DNA of 50,881 nt from assembly GCF_003339845.1 (NCBI RefSeq), contig NZ_PPTR01000017.1, positions 1 to 50,881 of the forward strand, in the 5' to 3' direction. Each line of letters begins with the position of its first letter. Position 1 is the first letter of the stretch. This document shows, piece by piece, positions 1-6,602 of the stretch. A program made the translations under genes and the position numbers. The notes under the pieces were generated by a model that saw only the letters and a list, made by a program, of their open reading frames with translations, was not told the DNA's origin and searched no databases. The DNA comes from Gordonibacter sp. 28C. GTDB taxonomy: Bacteria; Actinomycetota; Coriobacteriia; Coriobacteriales; Eggerthellaceae.

Positions 1-204
1 CTCCAAGAAAGAGATGAAGCGATACTTAGATGGGGTAATGCAGTCTCATGGCACGAGCTTCACACAACAGGTCCCTACCGTATTGATTACGATTAGACTC
101 AAGGTACAAATTTTGGCCTATAACCCTAGGCGTATCGGATCCGTTGAGCGCAAAACGCAAAACAGGCCACCGAGATGTAATTCCCGATGACCTGCCGTAA
201 TAGC
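1..204. other. Sequence downstream of tRNA-Pro; possible 3' end of a truncated CDS
   Basis: This stretch has lower GC than its surroundings and lies immediately beyond the 3' (CCA) end of tRNA-Pro. On the plus strand, frame 1 is open from the window edge to a TAG at 94-96 and frame 2 is open to about 184. Neither gives a recognisable domain, so I do not call a gene. Because tRNA 3' ends are common integration sites, it could be the edge of an integrated element, but the window starts too close to test that. Confidence 0.2.
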
Positions 205-281
<77 letters not shown>

Positions 282-332
282 TTGTGCGCCTACGAAGGTT
301 CTTGACACGCTCCCTCGCAAGACAGCTTGATC

Positions 333-361
333 ATATTACCGTTAGTTGTCGCGTATTTCAA
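333..361 (-). promoter_or_regulatory. Promoter for tRNA-Pro
   Basis: Reading the minus strand there is a -35 TTGAAA (361-356), a 17-bp spacer and a -10 TAATAT (338-333). The expected transcription start falls about 45 nt before the mature tRNA end at 281. Confidence 0.6.
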
Positions 362-701
362 GATGAAATTTGCCATCTTCCTCGATTATTGTCCGATTTC
401 GCCAAACAGAATTGCGCAAACGCACAACCGCGCACCGGGCAAGGCGGGCAAGCTTCGCCCGGTGCGCGTACGAGCCGTTCGAAGGCGGCGCTCGCACTCG
501 AACCACGGAGCGCGAGCGCCGAGCGCGAGTCCAAACGTGTGGATGGCGTGTGCAAGCGTCTTTTATTCGAACCGCGACGGAATAAGGGGCGCGAGCGCGT
601 ACACTGGTTGACGCGGTACAGTGCCGCTGTTGTTGGCAGGGGTCACAGGCGCGTGCCTGTCCTGCCCGTTGTTGCCCTTCGGGGCAGAAAGTTAGGTTTG
701 C
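362..701. other. Intergenic region and probable long 5' leader of the cold-shock gene
   Basis: No believable gene lies here; the open frames on both strands are products of high GC. Just before the cold-shock gene a small hairpin can form between CTGCCC (662-667) and GGGCAG (682-687), close to the weak ribosome-binding region. Cold-shock mRNAs often have long structured leaders. No clear -35/-10 pair was seen on the plus strand. Confidence 0.35.
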
Positions 702-905
702 ATGTCTACTGGTACAGTTAAATGGTTCAACGCTGACAAAGGCTATGGCTTCATCTCCCAGGAGGGCGGCGACGATCTGTTCGTCCACTTCAGCGAGATC
801 CAGACCGACGGCTTCAAGACCCTTGAAGAGAACGCGCATGTCGAGTTCACCGTCGCCGTCGGCAACAACGGCAAGAGCCAGGCGACGATGGTTCACACCA
901 TCTAG
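702..905 (+). CDS. CspA-family cold-shock protein
   Basis: The 67-residue product is one cold-shock domain (five-stranded OB fold) and has the usual length for CspA. It shows both nucleic-acid-binding motifs, KGYGFI (RNP1, about residues 13-18) and LFVHF (RNP2, about 27-31), after the family start GTVKWFN. Such proteins bind single-stranded RNA or DNA in the cytoplasm and melt mRNA structure, either constitutively or on cold shock. The start ATG follows a short AGG five bases upstream. The gene is monocistronic and ends at a strong intrinsic terminator. Which paralogue it is (CspA, B or D) cannot be told. Confidence 0.95.
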   Translation: MSTGTVKWFNADKGYGFISQEGGDDLFVHFSEIQTDGFKTLEENAHVEFTVAVGNNGKSQATMVHTI

Positions 906-930
906 TCCGATCATCATCTAAGTACGTTGA

Positions 931-956
931 AGGGCCGCTCATGCGGCCCTTTTTTT
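931..956 (+). terminator. Intrinsic terminator of the cold-shock gene
   Basis: AGGGCCGC and GCGGCCCT form an 8-bp GC-rich stem with a TCAT loop, followed by a run of seven T's. Confidence 0.9.
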
Positions 957-1466
957 ATCGAGGAAGCACGTCGGAAGCCCTCGACGAGGAAGGACCGGAA
1001 TCCATCAAAGGGCCTCGATCCTTCGTTTCCACGAGCAACGGCAACACGAATCGCATGCCGGCTGCGCGGCCGATCCCAACGCATTCGCCTCGCCCGGCAC
1101 CTCGGAGACTTTTCTTTTGTCGCGCTCTGTTCGTCGACGCGCTCGTCGGTCCCCGCTCTTCAGCAGGATCGAACCCGTTCTCCGCGTCGCGACGGAAAGC
1201 CGTCGAGGCCTCAAACCTCTCGGTGGCGCGAATCTTCGAGATGCTACGCCCGGCCGGTGTCGGATGGTAAAATTCCTCGAGGTCGCTTGTTTTTGCTAAA
1301 ATATCACGGTTATGCATGATCCTATTCGAGAATAATAAAAGAGGCAAGCGATTCATCTGGGATTTTATTTAATGATACATTCGCTTATATATAAAATGAC
1401 GAGATAAATCGTTCACAAACGTCTTTTTTTAGCAGGAACGGGCTTGGAATGGGTTTTCTTCCGAAT
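957..1466. other. About 0.5 kb without a supported gene
   Basis: Positions 957-1270 are GC-rich and hold several overlapping open frames on both strands. None has a ribosome-binding site, a recognisable domain or a plausible composition. Positions 1290-1440 turn AT-rich with no clear reading frame. This could be the remnant of a decayed gene. I saw no repeat, tRNA or promoter worth naming. Confidence 0.4.
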
Positions 1467-1505
1467 GGCAAGCGCCCCTCCCCGCAAAGAGAAGGGGCGC
1501 TTGCC
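1467..1505 (-). terminator. Hairpin at the end of hemH-coaBC
   Basis: GGCAAGCGCCCCT (1467-1479) pairs perfectly over 13 bp with 1493-1505, just past the coaBC stop codon at 1513. No T-run follows on the minus strand, so this is a stable 3' hairpin rather than a textbook terminator. Confidence 0.55.
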
Positions 1506-1512
1506 GCCGACG

Positions 1513-2733
1513 TTATCCAAAGAACTGCACGGCCCTATCGAGGATCTCGTCGGCCAGGCGTTCCTTGGACATGAGAGGGAACTCCTCCACGTCGTCGGCG
1601 GAGACGAGCCACACTTCGTTGTCGTCGGTGCCGAAGGCGCGGCCCTCGCCCACCACGTTGCCCACGATGAGATCGGCATGCTTCGTCGCGAGCTTCTTCC
1701 GCGCGTTGGCCACCACGTTCTCCGTCTCGGCGGCGAAGCCCACCACCACCTGCCCGACGCGCTTGGCCGCGCCGAGCGTTGCCAGGATGTCGGGGTTCTC
1801 CACGAGCTCGATGGTGCCGAGGTCGGTGCCGGGCGCGCCCTTCTTCAGCTTGCGCGCTGCGGCCTCCTTTGGCCGCATGTCGGCCACGGCGGCTGAGAAC
1901 ACGGCCACGTCGGCCGCCGGGTAGGCCTCCTCGGCGGCGGCCAGCATGTCGCGCGCCGTCTTCACGTGCACGGTGCGCACGCCCTCGGGCGTCGCGAGCG
2001 CCGTCGGGCCCGACACGAGCGTGACGTCGGCCCCCCGCCGCGCCGCTGCCCGGGCGATGGCGTAGCCGGTCTTTCCCGACGAATGGTTCGAGATGTAGCG
2101 CACCGGATCGATGGGCTCCACGGTGGGCCCGGCCGTGACCAGCACGCGCCGTCCGGCCAGATCGCGGCTCACGCCCAGCTCCTCCAGCACGGCGGCCACG
2201 ATGTCGGCCGGCTCCGCCAAGCGGCCGCGGCCCACGTCGCCGCAGGCTAGGTAGCCGTCGCCAGCCTCGACGATGCGCGCACCGCGTATGTGCAGCTTGC
2301 CGATGTTGTAGCGCGTCGCCGGGTTCTCGTACATGTTCACGTTCATGGCGGGTGCGATGACGAGCGGCGAGGTGCAGGCCAGCGCCGTCGTGGTCAAAAG
2401 GTCGTCGGCCAGGCCGTTCGCGATCTTCGCGATGACGTTGGCCGTGCACGGCGCGATGAGGAACACGTCGGCTTCCTGCGCCAACGACACGTGGTGGATG
2501 GGATCGGACGGGTCGTCGAACAGGCCCACGGCCACCGTCTCGTGGGTGAGGGCGCGAAACGTGGTGGGCCCCACGAACTCGGTGGCATGCTCGGTCATGA
2601 CCACCTTCACCCGCACGCCGGCCTTCTGCAGAAGGCGCACGATCTCGCAGCTCTTGTACGCCGCGATGCAGCCCGTCACACCCACGAGCACCGTTTTCTG
2701 CGCTGCGGGGGCGCAGCTCTCCTCAGCGGCCAT
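1513..2733 (-). CDS. coaBC: Bifunctional phosphopantothenoylcysteine decarboxylase / phosphopantothenate-cysteine ligase
   Basis: The 406-residue protein has two domains. The N-terminal CoaC flavodoxin-like decarboxylase carries the active-site region PIHHVSL, the PAMNVNM segment and the substrate-lid Cys in GYLACGD. The C-terminal CoaB ligase carries TAGPTVEPIDPVR and AAVADMRP with a following Lys-rich loop. Together they convert 4'-phosphopantothenate plus cysteine to 4'-phosphopantetheine using CTP or ATP, an essential coenzyme A step in the cytosol. The ATG overlaps the hemH stop (ATGA), which indicates translational coupling. CoaX, the first enzyme of the same pathway, is encoded at 24.4-25.2 kb. 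Length and domain order are normal. Confidence 0.95.
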   Translation of the reverse strand: MAAEESCAPAAQKTVLVGVTGCIAAYKSCEIVRLLQKAGVRVKVVMTEHATEFVGPTTFRALTHETVAVGLFDDPSDPIHHVSLAQEADVFLIAPCTANVIAKIANGLADDLLTTTALACTSPLVIAPAMNVNMYENPATRYNIGKLHIRGARIVEAGDGYLACGDVGRGRLAEPADIVAAVLEELGVSRDLAGRRVLVTAGPTVEPIDPVRYISNHSSGKTGYAIARAAARRGADVTLVSGPTALATPEGVRTVHVKTARDMLAAAEEAYPAADVAVFSAAVADMRPKEAAARKLKKGAPGTDLGTIELVENPDILATLGAAKRVGQVVVGFAAETENVVANARKKLATKHADLIVGNVVGEGRAFGTDDNEVWLVSADDVEEFPLMSKERLADEILDRAVQFFG

Positions 2734-3809
2734 CAACGGCCTCCTTCCACATGGGGGCGCAGCACGTCGGCGAGCACCTTGACGTGCGCGCGGCTCTTGT
2801 CGAGGCAGGGCACGTACGCGAAATCGTCTTCGCGCGGCTCGCGGCCGGCCTTCCTGATCTGGTCGAAATAGTACGGCTTCAACTCGTGCTCGATGTCGTA
2901 AAGCGTCTCGAGGCAGTCCACGGCGAAGTTCGGGCACACGAAGAACACGCGGCCGACGTCGGCTTCGGCCCAGCGCGCCAGCACGTCGCGCGTGAACGGC
3001 GAGAGCCACTCGCGGCCCTTGTCGAAGCGGCACTGGTAGCCGATGGTCCAGCGGTTGCGCTCGATGCCCAGCTCGCCGGCTATCTGGAGGCTCGACGCGC
3101 CCGTCTGCAGCTCGTAGGTGTCGCCCGCTTCGATGTCGACGAGCGGAATGGAGTGGAACGAGAACAGCACCTTGTCGTCCGAGTCGGGGTCGAACCCGAC
3201 GTGCCTGATGGATGCCGCGATGGCGCGCACGTAGGTGGGGTCGTCGTGGTAGTTGTCCACGAAGTCGCACGGCGCGTCCCAGCGCGCCTTCCTCAACGCG
3301 CGCTCCACGCCGTCGGAAACCGACCCCGTGGTGGAGTGGGCGCTCTGCGGGTAGAGCGGCAGCACGACCAGGCGCGTGCAGCCGGCATCCTTGAGCTCGC
3401 GCACGACGTCGTCCACGAACGGGGCGCTGTAGCTCATGGCGCAGCGCACGACGACGTCGAGGCCCTCGCCTTCGAGCTGGGCATCCAGACCGCGCGTGAG
3501 CTTGTCGTGGGCCACCGTGAAGGGAGAGCCCTCATCGGTCCATATCTTCCCGTACTTCTCCGCCGACGCGCGCCCGCGCTTGGGCAGGATGAACAGGTGG
3601 AGGACGAACCACCAGCCCACGCGGTTCATGGGGGCGATGCGCGGGTCCATGAGGAACCGGGCGAGGTACTTCCGCACGGCGCGCGGCCGCGGCTCGCCCG
3701 GCGTGCCGGTGTTCACCAGGAGAATTCCGGTGCGGTCCCCTGTTTGCACGATGTCGATCCCCTTCCCGTTCCCGAGCGGATCGCCGAAGCGAAACGGTTT
3801 CGATCCCAC
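2733..3809 (-). CDS. hemH: Ferrochelatase (protoheme or coproheme type)
   Basis: The 358-residue ferrochelatase has the catalytic His in FSFHSIPL and the distal acidic patch CPNFAVDCLETLYDIEHE, with the family opening GILLVNTGTP near residue 28. It inserts Fe2+ into a porphyrin in the last or next-to-last step of heme synthesis. In actinobacteria the enzyme usually acts on coproporphyrin III (CpfC), and the substrate cannot be settled from sequence alone. Heme is needed by the diheme NapB encoded at 46 kb. The gene is first in a two-gene unit with coaBC (4-nt overlap). About 27 residues precede the conserved core, so the start could be slightly further downstream. Confidence 0.9.
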   Translation of the reverse strand: MGSKPFRFGDPLGNGKGIDIVQTGDRTGILLVNTGTPGEPRPRAVRKYLARFLMDPRIAPMNRVGWWFVLHLFILPKRGRASAEKYGKIWTDEGSPFTVAHDKLTRGLDAQLEGEGLDVVVRCAMSYSAPFVDDVVRELKDAGCTRLVVLPLYPQSAHSTTGSVSDGVERALRKARWDAPCDFVDNYHDDPTYVRAIAASIRHVGFDPDSDDKVLFSFHSIPLVDIEAGDTYELQTGASSLQIAGELGIERNRWTIGYQCRFDKGREWLSPFTRDVLARWAEADVGRVFFVCPNFAVDCLETLYDIEHELKPYYFDQIRKAGREPREDDFAYVPCLDKSRAHVKVLADVLRPHVEGGR

Positions 3810-3860
3810 ATGGTAAATCTGCTATAGTTTATCCCTATCGGCCCTTCGAGGAACGGACGA

Positions 3861-4664
3861 ATGGAGAAAGAATCGAAAAACCCGGGTTCGCCCGACGCGG
3901 AGGGCGACGAGCCCGCCTCTCAAGGGGCGGCGTCCGCATGCGCCGGCGAGACGGAGGGCACCGGCCTGCTTCGCGAGGTGAAGCAGGAGGTCAAAGCCCA
4001 GGTTTTTCACAACACCGGCTACCTGCGCCTCGACTTCTTCACCTTGTTCTGGCTGTTCGTGGGAGGCTGCGTGTTCGGCCTGGTGGTGGAAACCGCGTTC
4101 CACGCCATCGTCTACGGAGGGCTGGAAAGCCGGGCGGGGCTCGTGTGGGGCCCCTTCTCCCCCATCTACGGCGTGGGCGCCGTGGCGCTGACGTTGTTCC
4201 TGAACCGCTTCTACCATTCGCACAACCTGGTGATATTCCTGGTTGCTATGGTAGTGGGTTCGGCGCTGGAGTACGTGACCAGCTGGGGCATGGAGTTTTT
4301 CTGGGGGGCTATCGCCTGGGATTACACGGGCACGTTCGGATCTATAAACGGACGCACGAACTTCGCGTTCGGCATGATGTGGGGGCTTTTGGGGCTGGTG
4401 TGGGTCCGCGTCATCCTGCCAATGGTCAAGCAGGCGTTCTCGCACGTGGACGCCAAGAGCGCGCTCGCACGCGCCCTCACGGCGGCCATGACCGTTTTCC
4501 TGGCCGTCGACGTGGTGGTCACGGTGCTGGCGCTCGACCGCGAGGGGCAGCGCGCCGTGGGCGTCCCCGCCGCCACGTGGGAACAGCGGTTCTTCGACGA
4601 GCACTTCCCCGACAGCTTCCTGCAATCGCGCATGCAGAACATGAGCGTGTACGGGAAGAAGTAG
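3861..4664 (+). CDS. CmpB-like multi-pass membrane protein (putative ABC-transporter type IV family)
   Basis: The 267-residue protein has an acidic, low-complexity N-terminal tail (about residues 1-45). Four to five hydrophobic segments follow, beginning DFFTLFWLFVGGCVFGLVVE. The patterns WGPFSPIYG, SALEYVTSWGMEFFW, WDYTG and NGRTNFAFG are typical of the PF06541 membrane family, often labelled ABC-transporter permease although its transport role is unproven. GAGGAAC lies just upstream of the ATG. It is divergent from hemH-coaBC and convergent with rluD, with repeat A1 in between. No ATPase partner gene is nearby, so a stand-alone membrane role is possible. Confidence 0.8.
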   Translation: MEKESKNPGSPDAEGDEPASQGAASACAGETEGTGLLREVKQEVKAQVFHNTGYLRLDFFTLFWLFVGGCVFGLVVETAFHAIVYGGLESRAGLVWGPFSPIYGVGAVALTLFLNRFYHSHNLVIFLVAMVVGSALEYVTSWGMEFFWGAIAWDYTGTFGSINGRTNFAFGMMWGLLGLVWVRVILPMVKQAFSHVDAKSALARALTAAMTVFLAVDVVVTVLALDREGQRAVGVPAATWEQRFFDEHFPDSFLQSRMQNMSVYGKK

Positions 4665-4696
4665 CGCGTTGCCGTCCTGAGCGGAGGCGGCTCCCT

Positions 4697-4889
4697 CTGT
4701 CATCCTGAGCGGCGCGCCGTTAGGCGCGGAGTCGAAGGATCCCGTGCGGCGTTAGCTGGAAGACTGACGGCTGCCGCCGCACGGGATCCTTCGTCCCCGC
4801 TTCGCGGAGCCTCCCTGCGCTCGCTTCGCGTGCTCGGGAGTTCGACAGTCCACCGGACTGTCGAATGCTTCGCTCGCTCAGGATGACAG
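4697..4889. repeat. Palindromic repeat A1 (193 nt, full copy)
   Basis: The ends are inverted: CTGTCATCCTGAGCG on the left, and on the right its complement CGCTCAGGATGACAG (with one extra repeat of CTCG). Inside, GGATCCCGTGCGGC pairs with the complementary run near 4779-4791. Toward the right end there is a nested perfect dyad, TTCGACAGTCC and GGACTGTCGAA (11 bp, 3-nt loop). It lies between convergent genes and overlaps the last codons of rluD. Confidence 0.9.
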
Positions 4890-5921
4890 GGACCTCGGCC
4901 TCGGGGATCTCTCTAGAAGTTCGAGCACCTCTTCGCCGGCTTCGGTGCGACCCATGCTGCGGCCTGCCAGGCCGTCGAGCGCGGCTTGCAGGTCGGCAGG
5001 GAGGCCGTCGGCGAACGACAGCTCCTCCCCCGTTTCGGGATGGGCGAAATCCAAACGGAACGAATGCAGGAACTGACGGTGCAGTCCGAGGTCGGCGCTG
5101 GGATCCTTGGGCGCGCGGGAGCGGTAGACCGGCTCGCCGACGAGCGGGTGCTTGGCGTATTCCATGTGCACGCGTATCTGATGGGTGCGCCCGGTGAACA
5201 GCTTGCAGTCGACGAGCGTGTAGCCGTCGTCGCGCGGACCGTGCTCGAAGCGCTCGAGCACGCGGAACGTGGTCACGGCGTCGCGCGCGGAAGGCGTGTC
5301 GCGCACGGCCATGCGCGTGCGCTCCTTCTCGGCGCGGGCGATGGGGGCGTCCACCATGCCGGTGTCGTGCGCGACCACGCCGTGCACGAGCGCCAGATAG
5401 CGGCGGTCGACGGCGCGGGCGCGTATATCCTCCATGAGCGCGTAACCCGCCTCGTCGGTCTTCGCCGCCAGCATGAGACCGCTCGTGTCGCGGTCGAGCC
5501 GGTGCACGATGCCCAAGCGGTCGTCCTCGCCCTGCACGTTGCACAGGTTCCCGGCCCCGCAATGGTAGACGAGCGCGTTCACCAGCGTGCCGTCGTAATG
5601 GTCGACGGACGGATGGCACACCAGGCCCACCTGCTTCGACAGCACGATGAGGTTCTCATCTTCGAAGCGGATGTCCAGGTCGATGGGCTCGCCCTCAAGC
5701 GCATGGACGGGCTCCTCCTCGGGCGCTTCGTACACCACGGTGTCGCCGGCCGCCACAGCGTGCTTCTTGGGCACGGTGGCGCCGTTCACGAACACGGCGC
5801 CCTCTTCGATGGCGCGCGCGGCGGCGCTGCGGCTGGGGTACAGGCCGCGCTCTGCCATGAGCGCGTCGAGGCGAGCGCCGGCATCGGCGGCGTCCACGAT
5901 ATGGCACAGCGACCGCGTCAT
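4878..5921 (-). CDS. rluD: RluA/RluD-family 23S rRNA pseudouridine synthase
   Basis: The 347-residue protein has an S4 RNA-binding domain (about residues 15-70) followed by the pseudouridine synthase domain. The latter carries the catalytic motif HRLDRDTSGLML (catalytic Asp 143) and the family blocks LVCHPS and GRTHQIRVHM. It isomerises specific uridines, most likely in helix 69 of 23S rRNA or in tRNA, without cofactors. The ATG overlaps the lspA stop (ATGA), and lspA-rluD is a conserved pair. The last residues, LSS and the stop, are encoded by the terminus of repeat A1, so the native C-terminus was probably different. The exact target uridine is not known from sequence. Confidence 0.9.
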   Translation of the reverse strand: MTRSLCHIVDAADAGARLDALMAERGLYPSRSAAARAIEEGAVFVNGATVPKKHAVAAGDTVVYEAPEEEPVHALEGEPIDLDIRFEDENLIVLSKQVGLVCHPSVDHYDGTLVNALVYHCGAGNLCNVQGEDDRLGIVHRLDRDTSGLMLAAKTDEAGYALMEDIRARAVDRRYLALVHGVVAHDTGMVDAPIARAEKERTRMAVRDTPSARDAVTTFRVLERFEHGPRDDGYTLVDCKLFTGRTHQIRVHMEYAKHPLVGEPVYRSRAPKDPSADLGLHRQFLHSFRLDFAHPETGEELSFADGLPADLQAALDGLAGRSMGRTEAGEEVLELLERSPRPRSLSS

Positions 5922-6601
5922 CGTTCCCGCGGTCCTTCGCCGCCGGCCAGCGCGGCGGCTTCCCGGTCGGCACGGCGGTACGCAAGAACCATCCCCGCAA
6001 CGAACAAAACGAAACCGCATGTCACCCCGATGTCGGCCACGTTGAACACCGGGAAGTCGATGAACACGGGCTCGATGAAGTCAACCACGTAGCCCAGCGT
6101 GAAACGGTCGAACGCATTGCCCAGGCCGCCCGCCACCACCAGCGCCACGCCCACCACCTCGATCAGGCTCGGACGGGGCGACAGGAAGAACAGGTACGCC
6201 ACGAGCACGAGGCACACGGCGATCGACAGCACGCCCAGCAGGAACGTCGAATCGCCGAACATGCCCCAGGCCGCACCCGTGTTGTGCACGAGGCGGAACC
6301 GCACGAGCCCGAGAAACGGGCCCGCTATCACCTCGCCCAGGGAGTGCGAGCCGTTGAAGAAGCTTTTCGTGAGCGTGTCGAGGGCGAGCCAGGCGAGCGC
6401 CACCACGCCGAACACAAGCGTGTTGCGCGAGCGCTCCGCCTTCGGTTGCTGTCGGGCGTCGTCCTTTTCCGAAAGGGCGGGATCCTTCGACTCCGCTCCT
6501 TCGTCGCTCTGCTCCGGATGACAGGCGGGGGGCTGCCCCTCGCTTCGCTCCGGATTACGGACGAGGGGCTGCCCGTCGTTCCGCTCGGGATGATTGGGCA
6601 T
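5918..6601 (-). CDS. lspA: Lipoprotein signal peptidase (signal peptidase II) with a repeat-encoded N-terminal extension
   Basis: The core (about residues 60-220) has four transmembrane segments and both catalytic Asp motifs, GNAFDR and FNVADIGV. LspA cleaves prolipoproteins before the lipidated Cys at the membrane. The ATG lies one base after the ileS stop and the stop overlaps rluD, so ileS-lspA-rluD is one operon. The first 60 or so residues are not LspA-like. They are hydrophilic and partly encoded by a piece of repeat family A (segments such as NPERSEG and CHPEQSDEGAESKDP). A GTG around codon 62 would give a normal-length protein, but the ATG abutting ileS looks like the coupled start. 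NapA and NapB in this window are candidate substrates. Confidence 0.9.
   Translation of the reverse strand: MPNHPERNDGQPLVRNPERSEGQPPACHPEQSDEGAESKDPALSEKDDARQQPKAERSRNTLVFGVVALAWLALDTLTKSFFNGSHSLGEVIAGPFLGLVRFRLVHNTGAAWGMFGDSTFLLGVLSIAVCLVLVAYLFFLSPRPSLIEVVGVALVVAGGLGNAFDRFTLGYVVDFIEPVFIDFPVFNVADIGVTCGFVLFVAGMVLAYRRADREAAALAGGEGPRER
6479..6523. repeat. Palindromic repeat A2 (right half-copy inside lspA)
   Basis: GGGATCCTTCGACTCCG at the left and CTCCGGATGACA at the right match the right half of family A. Two further degraded copies of the right terminus follow toward 6595 (CGCTCCGGATTACGG and CGCTCGGGATGATTG). The whole stretch is read in frame as the LspA N-terminal extension. Confidence 0.75.
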
Positions 6602-6602
6602 G

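Noticed and set aside
955-1356. A 133-codon minus-strand frame in the gap after the cold-shock gene
   Set aside because: No Shine-Dalgarno, no domain, low-complexity composition, and competing frames on both strands; probably a product of GC content.
2751-3827. Long plus-strand frame antisense to hemH, and similar long antisense frames over glf, ileS, xseA and napA
   Set aside because: High-GC coding regions leave antisense frames open by chance. The sense strands carry clear catalytic motifs.
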